Assembly (NCBI GenBank): GCA_023437715.1
Contig: JAEZFK010000035.1
Span: 73,612-137,611 of the forward strand
Length of the DNA stretch: 64,000 nt
From: Bacillota bacterium
Lineage (GTDB): Bacteria > Bacillota > Clostridia > Lachnospirales > Lachnospiraceae
Direction: 5' to 3'
Shown: positions 1 to 8,598 of the stretch, piece by piece
Layout: each line of letters begins with the position of its first letter
How positions within the stretch are numbered: the first letter of the stretch is position 1
Notes under the pieces: model-generated
Told to the model about the DNA's origin: nothing
Seen by the model: the letters and a program-made list of their open reading frames with translations, nothing else
Database searches by the model: none
Made by a program: the position numbers and the translations under genes

Positions 1-87
1 TAAATCTGCATCCAGTTTATACTTCTCCGGAGCTTCTTTTCCCATAGTTGCCGTATTACTCTTTTCCATAATTGGATTATCTGCCAT
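1..87 (-). CDS. N-terminus of an unidentified protein (runs off the left edge)
   Basis: A start codon at 87 on the minus strand opens a frame that stays open to the window edge (29 codons, beginning MADNPIMEKSNTATMGKEAP). A ribosome binding site (AAAGGTG) lies about 7 bases upstream. It follows the adenosine deaminase gene on the same strand with a 55-base gap, so it is probably co-transcribed and could belong to purine uptake or salvage. The visible segment is hydrophilic and too short to assign a family. Confidence 0.6.
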   Translation of the reverse strand, partial: MADNPIMEKSNTATMGKEAPEKYKLDADL

Positions 88-142
88 ATGCCGTCACCTT
101 TGATTGGAACATTTCCGGTTTTCACCGGTTTTTTAAACGTAG

Positions 143-1138
143 TTAACATTCATTATAAATATTATTGTCGAAAAATGCAATTATTTTTTCTTTCTCACTT
201 TCTTCAAGGAAAGCGGCCTCCAGGGCATAGCGGTTCATCTGTCTCAAATCCGCTTCCGTAAAGCCCATGTGCTCCCTGATGAGAGCCGCTTCTTTTTCCA
301 GGGTAGTATCGGAAACCGTCATGTTGTCCGTATTATAGGTCACCCGGATGCCCCTGTCATAAAATGCTTTTAAGGGGTGTTCCTCAATGGACGGTACCGC
401 TTTCGTCTGAAGATTGCTGATCACGCACATCTCTAATGTAATCTTTTCCTTTTTTAAAAGGTCCATACACGCTTCCGACTGAATGGCCGCACAGCCGTGC
501 CCGATCCTTTTTGCGCCGTAGGACACGGCCCTGACGATGTTCTCATAATCTCCGCATTCTCCTGCGTGGATGGTAAAGGGAATATCCTTTTTATAGGCTT
601 CCTTAAAAATAAGGGAGAAATGCTCCATGGGGACCAGCCCTTCCGGCCCTGCAATGTCCACCCCCACAACGCCTCTTCCCTTATAGGCGGCAGCCAGCTC
701 AAAGGTTTCCTCATTTTCCCGGTCCGCCCCATTGACCATGGCGCAAAGCAGGATGCCCGCTTTCATGCCGGTTTTTTCCGTTCCCTTTTCCAGCCCCTTT
801 AAAACCGCTTCTATAACTTTTTCCTTTGTAAGCCCCTTTTTCATATGAAGCTGGGGCGCAAAACGGATTTCACTGTAAATGAGTCCCTGCCCGGCAAGAC
901 GCTCCGTCAAATCCGCGGTGGCAAGCGTAAGAGCCTCCTCTGTCTGGAGAAGCTGACCCGGTAGGTCAAAGCATTTTAAATAGTCCACCAGGCTTTCACA
1001 GCTGTCTCCTACGGAGACGCTTTCCTTTATATCTTTTCCTTTAAAATCATATCCGATCTGCTCTGCCAAAAGCCTTATCACATCGATGGATAAGGAGCCG
1101 TCCAAATGCAGATGGAGGTCTGTTTCCATTGGTTTCAT
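143..1138 (-). CDS. add: adenosine deaminase
   Basis: Hydrolytic deaminase converting adenosine (and deoxyadenosine) to inosine, a cytosolic purine-salvage step. The 331-residue protein has the metal-dependent amidohydrolase motifs in order: HLHLDGS (9-15) with the two N-terminal zinc histidines, HAGE (191-194) with a zinc His and the catalytic Glu, GHG (213-215), SNLQT (241-245) and NTDN (269-272) with the last zinc Asp. NTDN rather than NxDD is seen in other bacterial members. The start has a GGAGGGA ribosome binding site. A short downstream gene on the same strand may be a purine-related partner. Function is assigned with good confidence; adenine versus adenosine specificity is not settled by sequence alone. 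Confidence 0.93.
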   Translation of the reverse strand: MKPMETDLHLHLDGSLSIDVIRLLAEQIGYDFKGKDIKESVSVGDSCESLVDYLKCFDLPGQLLQTEEALTLATADLTERLAGQGLIYSEIRFAPQLHMKKGLTKEKVIEAVLKGLEKGTEKTGMKAGILLCAMVNGADRENEETFELAAAYKGRGVVGVDIAGPEGLVPMEHFSLIFKEAYKKDIPFTIHAGECGDYENIVRAVSYGAKRIGHGCAAIQSEACMDLLKKEKITLEMCVISNLQTKAVPSIEEHPLKAFYDRGIRVTYNTDNMTVSDTTLEKEAALIREHMGFTEADLRQMNRYALEAAFLEESEKEKIIAFFDNNIYNEC

Positions 1139-1580
1139 AACGATCCCTCCTACATTTTATAAGAATATTTTATCATATTATAAGGGAGGGGACAATTACT
1201 TTATTGGGGATGGGGAGTGTAAACTGTGTAGCAGAAAAGCACCCTCGTCAGGTGCTTTTCTCAGACTGTAGACAAAGACGGAGGCAGAGAGGGAGTTCCA
1301 GCACCTTCTTTCAAAACAGATATTCTTATATATTTTCATTAATAAATGGTGTGTTACCACTTTTACACCGGTTCGCGGTTCGATACTTCAATACCTGATT
1401 CGCAGGGCGAAGACAGCAATCATAATGCTCGTCATAAACACACTAGTCTCCGCTCTCCGGAACTTATGATTTACATTGCTCAGCCTGGAAAAGCCTGTAC
1501 TGCATAGCAAGAAGTTTAGCGAATGGAACTCACCCGGCTGCTTTTGCGGTAAAATATCATTGCAGCTTATAAGTATTAAG
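1139..1580. other. intergenic stretch with one hairpin
   Basis: This 442-base gap lies between the adenosine deaminase start and the end of the cyclase-family gene. Apart from the hairpin at 1233-1261 nothing convincing was seen. A minus-strand open frame at 1388-1594 ends in a hydrophobic stretch that could be a decayed membrane-protein tail, but it lacks a ribosome binding site and a recognisable family. Confidence 0.4.
1233..1261. terminator. perfect 11-bp hairpin, likely terminator
   Basis: AGAAAAGCACC (1233-1243) pairs perfectly with GGTGCTTTTCT (1251-1261) around a 7-base loop. The A-rich and T-rich ends would let it act on either strand. It most plausibly ends minus-strand transcription from the cyclase region before the adenosine deaminase gene. 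Confidence 0.55.
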
Positions 1581-2163
1581 TCATATTTCAGCAACTACTC
1601 TGCAAGGAAGTCCTGTGAATCCATGAAAATTTAGTGGGAAAGTATATACTGTAAAAGGTTTATCTCCAGCCTCCTTTAAGAGCAAATCCAGATTATCAAG
1701 ATTTTCAATGATGAATACGCCATTGTTTGCACAATATTGGTCAATACGCGCATGATCTTTTTGATCCTTTGATGCCAACCATGTCCACGCCAATGAAACT
1801 TACCTTTTTATCCAGAAGAAGATAGTCGATCAGTTCATCAGATAGCTCTATATGAGGCAAAAAATATTCATCTGTACCATAACCATACTTCTTTAAAAGG
1901 CCCGAATGAAAAATAACAAAATCATTTTGGCATACTCTGTGCAAATCCAAATCCTCTACTTTCACTTCATGCGATTTGATGTTACTGATATCAAATATAT
2001 TACCTTTTGTGACGATGTTTTCCAAGGAAAACTCTTTGTTCATAACATCAAAATGAGTTCCAATATGACCGGCTTTATTAAAGTCCGGCTTCTCTGACTG
2101 AGAAATGAACCCAAATGTTTCCAATTGCTCTTTTTCTACCCTAAGGCTCAAATTTAACTTCAT
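1581..2163 (-). pseudogene. cyclase-family (kynurenine formamidase-like) hydrolase, frameshifted
   Basis: The start at 2163 has a good ribosome binding site (AAAGGAG, about 10 bases upstream). The first part carries the cyclase-family metal motif HIGTHFD and reads through FIGVDMVGIKGSK to a stop at about 1740. The remainder (DHARIDQYCANNG, IENLDNLD, PLNFHGFTGLPCRVVAEI) continues in another frame to 1581. Removing one A from the five-A run near 1757 joins the halves seamlessly. The family hydrolyses amides such as N-formylkynurenine or small cyclic substrates using a metal. The divergent MarR gene probably regulates it. Either the gene is newly inactivated or the base is an assembly error; otherwise the protein is well preserved. 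Confidence 0.75.
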
Positions 2164-2329
2164 GCTAATCAAACTCCTTTTATTTATTATTTCCCGAGAA
2201 ACTATTTTATCATACAGCTTTGATGTTGCTTTGTCAATATTTTTTATATATTCAATAAATACATTGATAAATGCATTTGAAAATGATATAATAAAATAGT
2301 TTCCACAGAAAATATAATTAAAAAGGAAC

Positions 2330-2836
2330 ATGGTGCTGATGATAGAAGAACGACAATCGGAGATAAATGCATTATTAAATAAAATGGCAGCCTGGTTTGA
2401 TTATTCAAAAGATTTTATGCAGTTGCACGAAGATACTATGAACAAATTTGTTATTCAATGCGGATATAAAAACTTATACCGTAAAGACTTAACGTTTTCA
2501 GAATATCATGTGATTGACTGCATCGGTAAAAACCATCTGCCGAATTCAACCTTTATTGCAAAGCAGTTGGATATGACCAAGGGGGCCATATCCAAGATAA
2601 CTACAAAGCTGATATCAAAAGGTTTAATAAATGCAAACCGTTTGGAAAACAACAAAAAAGAGGTCTACTTTACGCTCACTTCTCAAGGCAAAGAAGCTTA
2701 TGAAGTTCACGAAAAGATTCACGACTCTGAAAATAGTAAGTTGGTAAATATATTTAATAAGTACGATCTAGAAGAGTTAAAAATCATTTATAGATTTCTG
2801 GACGATATTTTGAACGGATTACCCAAAGACATTTAG
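2330..2836 (+). CDS. MarR-family transcriptional regulator
   Basis: A 168-residue winged-helix protein with the MarR layout: N-terminal dimerisation helices, a helix-turn-helix around residues 60-105 (NSTFIAKQLDMTKGAISKI) and a wing ending in LENNKKEVYFTLTSQGKE, then a C-terminal dimerisation helix. An AAGGA ribosome binding site precedes the start; an in-frame ATG three codons later is an alternative. It is transcribed divergently from the cyclase-family gene, with about 165 bases between the two starts, the usual arrangement for a MarR repressor and its target. The ligand is unknown. Confidence 0.88.
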   Translation: MVLMIEERQSEINALLNKMAAWFDYSKDFMQLHEDTMNKFVIQCGYKNLYRKDLTFSEYHVIDCIGKNHLPNSTFIAKQLDMTKGAISKITTKLISKGLINANRLENNKKEVYFTLTSQGKEAYEVHEKIHDSENSKLVNIFNKYDLEELKIIYRFLDDILNGLPKDI

Positions 2837-2905
2837 CAATTTAAAGTGAGGTGATAAGCTTTTTTGCATCCGTTTTGATTAAATCATTTATTGGCAAGTA
2901 ATACA

Positions 2906-2939
2906 GGCCCTCCTGTCGCATTACTGCTATTGGAGGGCC
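2906..2939. terminator. hairpin between convergent genes
   Basis: GGCCCTCC (2906-2913) pairs with GGAGGGCC (2932-2939). It lies between the convergent MarR and AhpD-like genes. The T-run is poor, so terminator function is only probable. Confidence 0.45.
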
Positions 2940-3018
2940 CTTAGAGAAGTGTACATTAGGCCGATGAATATTAGCCGTAACTTAAAAAATTTGATTACAG
3001 GCATCGATGTATATACAA

Positions 3019-3435
3019 CTAAATTTGACAGTTCGGCATTAAATTCAGTAAAGCACCAAATCGCTGGCAAGCCGTTATAAAACAAATAAGTGCTAAGAGC
3101 TCCGAAATCTCACTTTCTGTAAATACTTCTTTTAACGCACTGAATTCACTGTCACTCATATGTGTTTCTTTACTCGAAAGGTCTGCGACATGGGCAGCCA
3201 TTTGTGTTCGGGCATCCATTATGATATCCGAAGAAGTTCCTTTGGCTTTGCAATATTCACATCCGTTATTAAAAGCCAGAGTGCGCCGAACCTCCTCTTT
3301 CAATTCTGGGGAAAATGTGCTGCTGGAATAAAAGCATTCTTCCAGAGAAGTCCATTTCTCCAAAATGTTTTTATTATGTCCCAATAATTGCTGAAAAGGT
3401 GTAGACCCGTTCTGCGAAAAAGAAATCATTTCCAT
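3019..3435 (-). CDS. carboxymuconolactone decarboxylase / AhpD-like protein
   Basis: A 138-residue all-helical protein of the AhpD/CMD superfamily. The family motif appears as NNGCEYCKAKG, with the redox CxxC pair at Cys59 and Cys62; the usual His after the second Cys is not conserved. The ribosome binding site AAGGAGGAGC is optimal. Family members act as alkylhydroperoxidase partners or thiol-disulfide relays, and others are decarboxylases, so the substrate cannot be named. It is divergent from an Lrp/AsnC regulator, which probably controls it. Confidence 0.8.
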   Translation of the reverse strand: MEMISFSQNGSTPFQQLLGHNKNILEKWTSLEECFYSSSTFSPELKEEVRRTLAFNNGCEYCKAKGTSSDIIMDARTQMAAHVADLSSKETHMSDSEFSALKEVFTESEISELLALICFITACQRFGALLNLMPNCQI

Positions 3436-3573
3436 ATTTGCTCCTCCTTAAAATTATATTTTCAATTGACAAAATAATTATAACAGGAATATAATCGGAA
3501 GTGCATTCCAAATGATATAATATATATGACATTTTATTCATTCTGATACATTTTATTTAGAAAGGTATTTCAA

Positions 3574-4017
3574 ATGATAATTGACGAAATAGATGCACGG
3601 ATTTTACATGAGTTGCAAACAGATTGCCGCATTTCCATAAGAGAGTTATCCAAGCGAGTGAACCTTTCGCCGCCTTCCGTTACCGAAAGGGTGAGAAGGC
3701 TTGAGGATAACAATATCATTGAGGGATATACCATCCGCCTCAATAAGAAAAATCTTGGCTTTACCATCGACTGTATCATTGAAGTCACAATGAGAGATGG
3801 ACAATATGAGAAGTTTAAGAGTTTTATTAAGGATTATAAGTACAGTGAATGGTGCCACAGAATTGCTGGAGCATCGTGCTTTATCGTAAAATTGTCAGTT
3901 CGTTCTTTGGAGGATATTGAACAGTTTATCAATGCCATATCCCCCTATGCTCAAACGGAGACATCCATTGTTTTTTCAAAAGTAGAAGTTAATGATATTA
4001 TAGATAAGTTTTTATAA
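3574..4017 (+). CDS. Lrp/AsnC-family transcriptional regulator
   Basis: A 147-residue protein with an N-terminal AsnC-type helix-turn-helix (ARILHELQTDCRISIRELSK and PPSVTERVRRLED, residues 8-50) and a C-terminal RAM/ACT-like domain that binds small molecules, typically amino acids, and builds octamers. The start is preceded by AAAGG. The gene is divergent from the AhpD-like gene (138 bases between starts), which suggests that gene is the target, and it ends in a strong bidirectional terminator. Confidence 0.9.
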   Translation: MIIDEIDARILHELQTDCRISIRELSKRVNLSPPSVTERVRRLEDNNIIEGYTIRLNKKNLGFTIDCIIEVTMRDGQYEKFKSFIKDYKYSEWCHRIAGASCFIVKLSVRSLEDIEQFINAISPYAQTETSIVFSKVEVNDIIDKFL

Positions 4018-4100
4018 ATTGATTTTCTTATTGTTTTTGTATTACATCTGTAAACTGTCTCTTTTGTAGATTTTATTTCGTATAAATTTTAAAAAGCACA

Positions 4101-4135
4101 AAAAAGACAGATGGAGCAAATCCATCTGTCTTTTT
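4101..4135. terminator. bidirectional intrinsic terminator
   Basis: AAAAAGACAGATGGA pairs perfectly with TCCATCTGTCTTTTT around a 5-base loop. It serves the Lrp gene on the plus strand and the AEC transporter on the minus strand, overlapping the latter's stop codon. Confidence 0.9.
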
Positions 4136-5042
4136 ACAAAACCAGGCACCAAAGCGGTATGGTCACCAGGGATAACAAGGTGGTTATCACCACGCACTTT
4201 GTGGCAAATATATAATCCCCGTCATACTTGGCCGCCAGTATGGCCGTGGTGCTCCCGGCCGGCATACCGGTCAGCAGGACCGACACTCCGGAAAGAAGAG
4301 GATCCACATGCAGCAGGCGGCAGCAGGCAAAGACCAGAAATGGAATCAGAACCAGACGGATAAAGGAATATTTTACGATCCCCTTATCCAGTATGCTTCC
4401 CGGCTCCACTTCTGCCAGGATAGTGCCGATCAGCACCATGGACACGGCAGTGGTGCAGCCTCCCACACTCCGGATGGTATCCTCCAGAAAAACAGGCAGG
4501 GAAATCTGAAGCGTCATTAAAACCATGCCGATGTAAACCGCCACGATGCAGGGGTGGGTCAAAACCTTTTTCACCACCTCTTTCCGGTCCGGGCTTTCCG
4601 TAAAATAGGAAATTCCGGCGGACCACATGACGATTCTCTGGGGGATCAGAAAGATGGAGGCATACATAAGCCCTTCGGCCCCATAGACCCCTTCGGCAAT
4701 GGGATTGCCCATAAAGCCCGCATTGGAACAGACCGTACCGTATTGAAGCACTTTCTTTCTCCCAGCCGTCTCCCGGTTATAAAATACTCTGGCAAACAGC
4801 AGGCTGGCTATCTGGATTAAAGCGGCGATGATGAGAATAATCCCAAAACCCTTCAGGATATTCATATTAAATTCTATAAAAAATGAGCTGATGATATTGC
4901 AGGGAAGGATCAGGCAGATCACCAGATCGGTCAGGACGGATTTTGCCGTCTCCGGCAAAATCCCCCGCTTCCTCAATACAACACCAGCAGCCACCAGGAG
5001 AAACAGCATCCCCTGAAGATTGATTAAATGGATAAAATTCAT
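4134..5042 (-). CDS. AEC (auxin efflux carrier) family transporter
   Basis: A 302-residue membrane protein with about ten hydrophobic segments and the AEC-family pattern, including the Asn/Pro-rich broken helices (CLILPCNIISSF near residue 45, GMPAGSTTAILAAKYDGD near 265). Bacterial relatives export or exchange organic acids such as malate or malonate, or other small anions. Its start overlaps the stop of the upstream GltD-like oxidoreductase by 4 bases (ATGA), so the two are translationally coupled. The substrate is unknown. Confidence 0.85.
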   Translation of the reverse strand: MNFIHLINLQGMLFLLVAAGVVLRKRGILPETAKSVLTDLVICLILPCNIISSFFIEFNMNILKGFGIILIIAALIQIASLLFARVFYNRETAGRKKVLQYGTVCSNAGFMGNPIAEGVYGAEGLMYASIFLIPQRIVMWSAGISYFTESPDRKEVVKKVLTHPCIVAVYIGMVLMTLQISLPVFLEDTIRSVGGCTTAVSMVLIGTILAEVEPGSILDKGIVKYSFIRLVLIPFLVFACCRLLHVDPLLSGVSVLLTGMPAGSTTAILAAKYDGDYIFATKCVVITTLLSLVTIPLWCLVL

Positions 5043-6265
5043 TGTGCATCCTTTGACTTCATATATTCATCCATGGCCTGGGCCACCTTTTTGGAGTAGG
5101 CGGTAGCTTCCACCACGGTTCTGGCTCCCAGGACCACATCTCCTGAAGCGAAAATGCCCGGGATGGTGGTTTCTCCCCTGTCGTCGGTGACGAGAAGGCC
5201 GTTCTTGCTGGCCTTTAAGCCGTCGGTCGTATTTACAAGCTTGCTCTTTGGCCCCTGGCTGACGGAGATGATGGTGGAATCCGCATAGACCTGCTCCCGT
5301 TCTTCCTCCATGCCGATCTGGTTTCCTTCCTCATCGTAAATGATATTCTCAAATACAGGGCCGTCGTCGGTGATCTCCAGGATCTGCTTTCCGAACTGGA
5401 ACTGGGCTCCGTCAAGCTTTGCATAGGCTGTCTCATGCTCGCTGGCATGGCTGGATAAGCCTCTGGCATAAAGGGTCACATTCCTGGCTCCATGGCGGAT
5501 CACAGTCCTTGCCACGTCCATGGCGGAATTTCCCATACCGATGATGGCTACCGTATCTCCCAGGTCATAGGCGTCGGGATTTGCCAGATAATCAATGGCA
5601 TAATGGACATTTCCCAGGGATTCCCCCTTAACGCCCAAAGTCTTTGGCCTCCAGACTCCTGTTCCAATAAAGATGCTCTGATACCCGTCCCGGAGTAAGT
5701 CCTTGATTTCCAGGGCGGTTCCGATGGCCGTGTTGGGGCGGATCTTTACGCCGATTTCCAGAAGCTTCTTTTTGTAGCGCTCTAAAATGGACTTGGGAAG
5801 GCGGAATTCCGGTATACCGTACTGAAGCACGCCTCCCAGCTTATCCTTTGCATCAAAAATCGTCACGCTGTAGCCTTCCTTTGTAAGGTAAACGGCTATG
5901 GTGATGCCTGCAGGTCCGGCGCCGATTACCGCCACCTTTTTCCCGTTTTTCGGCTTGCACTCGATTTTTATTTTATTAAAAACAGTGTCGGAGATGTAAT
6001 TTTCTATGCTGCTGATATGAACCGGCTGTCCTTTTTTTCCAAGAATGCAGTGACCCTCGCACTGCTTTTCATGGTTGCAGACCAGGGAACAGACAAGAGA
6101 CAGGGGGTTGTTTTCAAATACCATGTCTCCCGCCCTGTTTAAATCTCCCTCTTTAAAAGCCTGGATCATCTGGGGAATGGGGGTGTTGATTGGACAGCCC
6201 TGACGGCACAAGGGCTTCTTACAATTTAAACATCTGTTTGCTTCGTCAATTACGTGAACAGCCAT
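5039..6265 (-). CDS. NAD(P)-dependent FAD oxidoreductase, GltD/glutamate synthase small-subunit family
   Basis: A 408-residue flavoprotein. The N-terminal domain has two cysteine clusters for iron-sulfur centres (C12, C15, C20, C24 and C59, C63, C69, C73). An FAD fold follows with GAGPAG at 115-120, then the NAD(P) motif IIGMGNSAMD near 241-250, and a C-terminal FAD motif near GIFASGDVVLGART. Relatives include the small subunit of glutamate synthase, PreT and other NADPH-ferredoxin-type enzymes. No large glutamate synthase subunit is adjacent, and it is shorter than the roughly 460 residues common for stand-alone members. It is coupled to an AEC transporter, so a role in redox conversion of the transported metabolite is possible. 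Confidence 0.85.
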   Translation of the reverse strand: MAVHVIDEANRCLNCKKPLCRQGCPINTPIPQMIQAFKEGDLNRAGDMVFENNPLSLVCSLVCNHEKQCEGHCILGKKGQPVHISSIENYISDTVFNKIKIECKPKNGKKVAVIGAGPAGITIAVYLTKEGYSVTIFDAKDKLGGVLQYGIPEFRLPKSILERYKKKLLEIGVKIRPNTAIGTALEIKDLLRDGYQSIFIGTGVWRPKTLGVKGESLGNVHYAIDYLANPDAYDLGDTVAIIGMGNSAMDVARTVIRHGARNVTLYARGLSSHASEHETAYAKLDGAQFQFGKQILEITDDGPVFENIIYDEEGNQIGMEEEREQVYADSTIISVSQGPKSKLVNTTDGLKASKNGLLVTDDRGETTIPGIFASGDVVLGARTVVEATAYSKKVAQAMDEYMKSKDAQ

Positions 6266-6506
6266 AATTTTTCTTCCTTTCTTTTCTTACTGCCAAATTG
6301 CTCCTCAATATTACTCATCTTTTTATTGCATAATGTATACAGCTTTTTTGCATTTTTTCACATCATAGCACACATAAAATATTAAAATCAATAGACAGGA
6401 ACAATGTATAGAAAAAAATAAATTATGATAAAATTATGTCGATTCCGTTTATTTTTAAACAAACCTTTTAACCGGCAAAATCCTTTTCTTTTCCCGCTTC
6501 TGTTTC

Positions 6507-7031
6507 CTATTTTCCTTCGTAGGTGATCACGGATTCCACATCATATCCTGCAAGCTTTTCTCTGCCATTTAATCCGGCCAGCTCCATGATAAAGCAGATC
6601 TTTACCACTTCGCCTCCCAGCTCTTCAACCAGCTTGATGATGGCTTCTATGGTACCGCCAGTGGCGATCAGATCATCGATAATGACCACCTTCTGTCCCG
6701 GCTTTATGGAATCCTTATGGATCTCAATGGTAGCCGTGCCGTACTCCAGGGCATAATCTGCAGACAGCACCTCTCTCGGAAGCTTTCCCTTTTTCCTGAC
6801 AGGGATAAAGCCCTTGTGCTCGGCATAAGCCACCGGAACGCCGAAAATGAATCCCCTTGATTCCGGTCCCACAATGGAATCATACTCCAGGCCCTTTAAC
6901 ATCCCGCGGATACCGTCTACAGCCAGACACAGGCCGTCCGGATCTTCAAGTATGGTAGTCACATCCCGGAAAATAATCCCTTCCTCCGGGAAATCCGGAA
7001 TGCTTGTGACATAATCCTCTAATTTTTTCAT
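6507..7031 (-). CDS. apt: adenine phosphoribosyltransferase
   Basis: Makes AMP from adenine and PRPP (purine salvage, cytosol). The 174-residue protein has the full type I PRTase layout: IPDFPEEGIIFRDVTTIL near residues 11-28, VGPESRGFIFG (54-64) for base recognition and the PRPP loop VVIIDDLIATGGT (115-127). The length is standard. The start has a GAGGTG ribosome binding site. It is a single gene, divergent from an AraC-type regulator. Confidence 0.97.
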   Translation of the reverse strand: MKKLEDYVTSIPDFPEEGIIFRDVTTILEDPDGLCLAVDGIRGMLKGLEYDSIVGPESRGFIFGVPVAYAEHKGFIPVRKKGKLPREVLSADYALEYGTATIEIHKDSIKPGQKVVIIDDLIATGGTIEAIIKLVEELGGEVVKICFIMELAGLNGREKLAGYDVESVITYEGK

Positions 7032-7201
7032 CTTCTACACCTCGTATCGTCTCTTTTTTCTAAAATAGGGCATAAATTTCCGCCTTTTTTATTATAACTC
7101 AAAGATTCCGCACAGGCAAATATTGTTTTTAAATATACGTGTCTTGTAAATCGGTTCAATCAAAACTATAATGAAAAAAAACGGAAAAGAAGGAGGAGTT
7201 C

Positions 7202-8122
7202 ATGAAAATCGTTCAGGGCGTAAGCTATAAAAATGGAACCAGGGAAGAGCTGCTTCCGGGCTTTGACCCGGATTTTCCTTATATCGCTTCCTACACGGAA
7301 CTGGATAAATTCCCCGGGCATCAGGCGCCGTGGCACTGGCATAAGGAAGTGGAAATATTTTACATGGAAAAAGGCTGTCTGGAATACCACACCCCTAACG
7401 GGGTAACGGTTTTTGAAGAAGGCTCCGGGGGATTTATCAATTCCAACGTTCTTCACATGACAAGGATGCCGGGGAACGTAAAGCATACGGGGCAGATGCT
7501 TCATATCTTTGACCCGTCCCTCATCGGAGGTCTTCCGGGAAGCCTTTTGGAGCAAAAGTACGTGACTCCCCTCACCTCCGCCCAAATTGAAATTATAGGA
7601 CTGTTTCCCCGAAAACCGGAGCATGACAGGCTTTTAAAGCTTCTCACGGAATCCTTTCTTCTGTCCCCTGACGGGCAGGATTATGAAATGAAGCTGCGGT
7701 CCCTTTTATCTTCATTATGGTGCGGCCTCCTGCACCTTACAGAATCCCTGTGGGATGAAAAAAAGCATTTCATACCGTCAAACCACAAGATCAAGCAGAT
7801 GATGGCATATATTCAGGAGCATTGCGTGGAAAAGCTTCCCATGGCGGAAATCGCTGCCTCCGCCTATATCAGCGAGCGGGAATGCTTCCGGACTTTCCGG
7901 CAGAAACTGAACATGACGCCTGCAGAATATATAAAAAGCTGCCGCCTGCAAAAAGCCTGCGCCATGCTCACCGGAACAGAGGACTCCCTTGCAAATATCG
8001 GGCAGGCCTGCGGCCTTGGAAGCAGCAGCTATTTCGGCAAGGTGTTCCGGGAAACCATGGGCTGTACTCCCAGAGAATACCGGCAGAAATGGCAGGATTT
8101 TGATAAAAACGGGCGTAAATGA
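7202..8122 (+). CDS. AraC-family transcriptional regulator with N-terminal cupin
   Basis: A 306-residue protein. Residues 40-110 form a cupin-like sensor (HWHKEVEIFYMEKGCLEY), and the last 100 residues are the paired helix-turn-helix AraC domain (MAEIAASAYISERECFRTFR and the closing PREYRQ). GGAGGAG precedes the start. Such regulators normally sense a sugar or small molecule. The following gene encodes a small protein of unknown function, and there is no adjacent sugar-degradation operon, so the regulon is not evident. Confidence 0.88.
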   Translation: MKIVQGVSYKNGTREELLPGFDPDFPYIASYTELDKFPGHQAPWHWHKEVEIFYMEKGCLEYHTPNGVTVFEEGSGGFINSNVLHMTRMPGNVKHTGQMLHIFDPSLIGGLPGSLLEQKYVTPLTSAQIEIIGLFPRKPEHDRLLKLLTESFLLSPDGQDYEMKLRSLLSSLWCGLLHLTESLWDEKKHFIPSNHKIKQMMAYIQEHCVEKLPMAEIAASAYISERECFRTFRQKLNMTPAEYIKSCRLQKACAMLTGTEDSLANIGQACGLGSSSYFGKVFRETMGCTPREYRQKWQDFDKNGRK

Positions 8123-8201
8123 TATATAAATGCCTCCTTTACTGCACTATAATTACATTTGTAAGCAGGAAGAACCCAAATGGATGACAGGAGGCAGCAG
8201 G

Positions 8202-8441
8202 ATGGTTAAATTAAATGTTTTCAATATGGAAAATTTTTTAAAGGTGGTAAACAGTTGCGGGGGGCCTGTGGAGCTTCATTCCTCTGACGGCACGGTCACC
8301 GACATCCGGCAGAATTATGCCGCCCAGAACCGCTTAAGGCAGCTTCACCAGACTTACGGCAGATGCAGCAGTCTTACCCTGGATATTTCCCGGAAAGCAG
8401 ATTATATGAACCTTGTTCTGTTTTCCGTTGGAGATTATTAA
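8202..8441 (+). CDS. small protein of unknown function
   Basis: A 79-residue soluble protein starting MVKLNVFNMENFLKVVNSC behind a good AGGAGG site; an upstream in-frame start at 8130 has no such site. It resembles, from memory, short Lachnospiraceae proteins of the form [start]-N-F-L-K-V-V-N/D-x-C followed by a beta-strand segment (here GPVELHSSDG), which have no established function. It lies 79 bases after the AraC gene on the same strand and ends in its own terminator, so the pair may form one transcript. Confidence 0.7.
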   Translation: MVKLNVFNMENFLKVVNSCGGPVELHSSDGTVTDIRQNYAAQNRLRQLHQTYGRCSSLTLDISRKADYMNLVLFSVGDY

Positions 8442-8460
8442 ATATAACCCCTTTTAGAAA

Positions 8461-8504
8461 GAGCCGCCGCATTACCGGGATTCCCGGATGGGGCGGCTCT
8501 TTTA
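8461..8504 (+). terminator. intrinsic terminator
   Basis: GAGCCGCC (8461-8468) pairs with GGCGGCTC, followed by TTTTATG. The loop contains a second small palindrome. It ends the AraC/small-gene transcript. Confidence 0.85.
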
Positions 8505-8598
8505 TGTTTTATGTAAACAGCAGAGACAGTGTGAATCTTTTTTTCTTACCTTGAAAGCCCTGCCATACAATGTTACAATTGGATGGCGAGGTGATAAA

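Noticed and set aside
1388..1594. Minus-strand frame of 68 codons with a hydrophobic end
   Set aside because: No ribosome binding site and no recognisable family; kept only as a remark in the intergenic entry.
2163..2331. Longer N-terminus for the cyclase-family gene
   Set aside because: The extension is Phe/Ile/Asn-rich, lacks a ribosome binding site and runs into the divergent MarR promoter; the ATG at 2163 has AAAGGAG.
8488..8598. N-terminal extension of the MocR-type regulator
   Set aside because: It overlaps the preceding terminator and lacks a ribosome binding site; the ATG at 8599 fits the family start.
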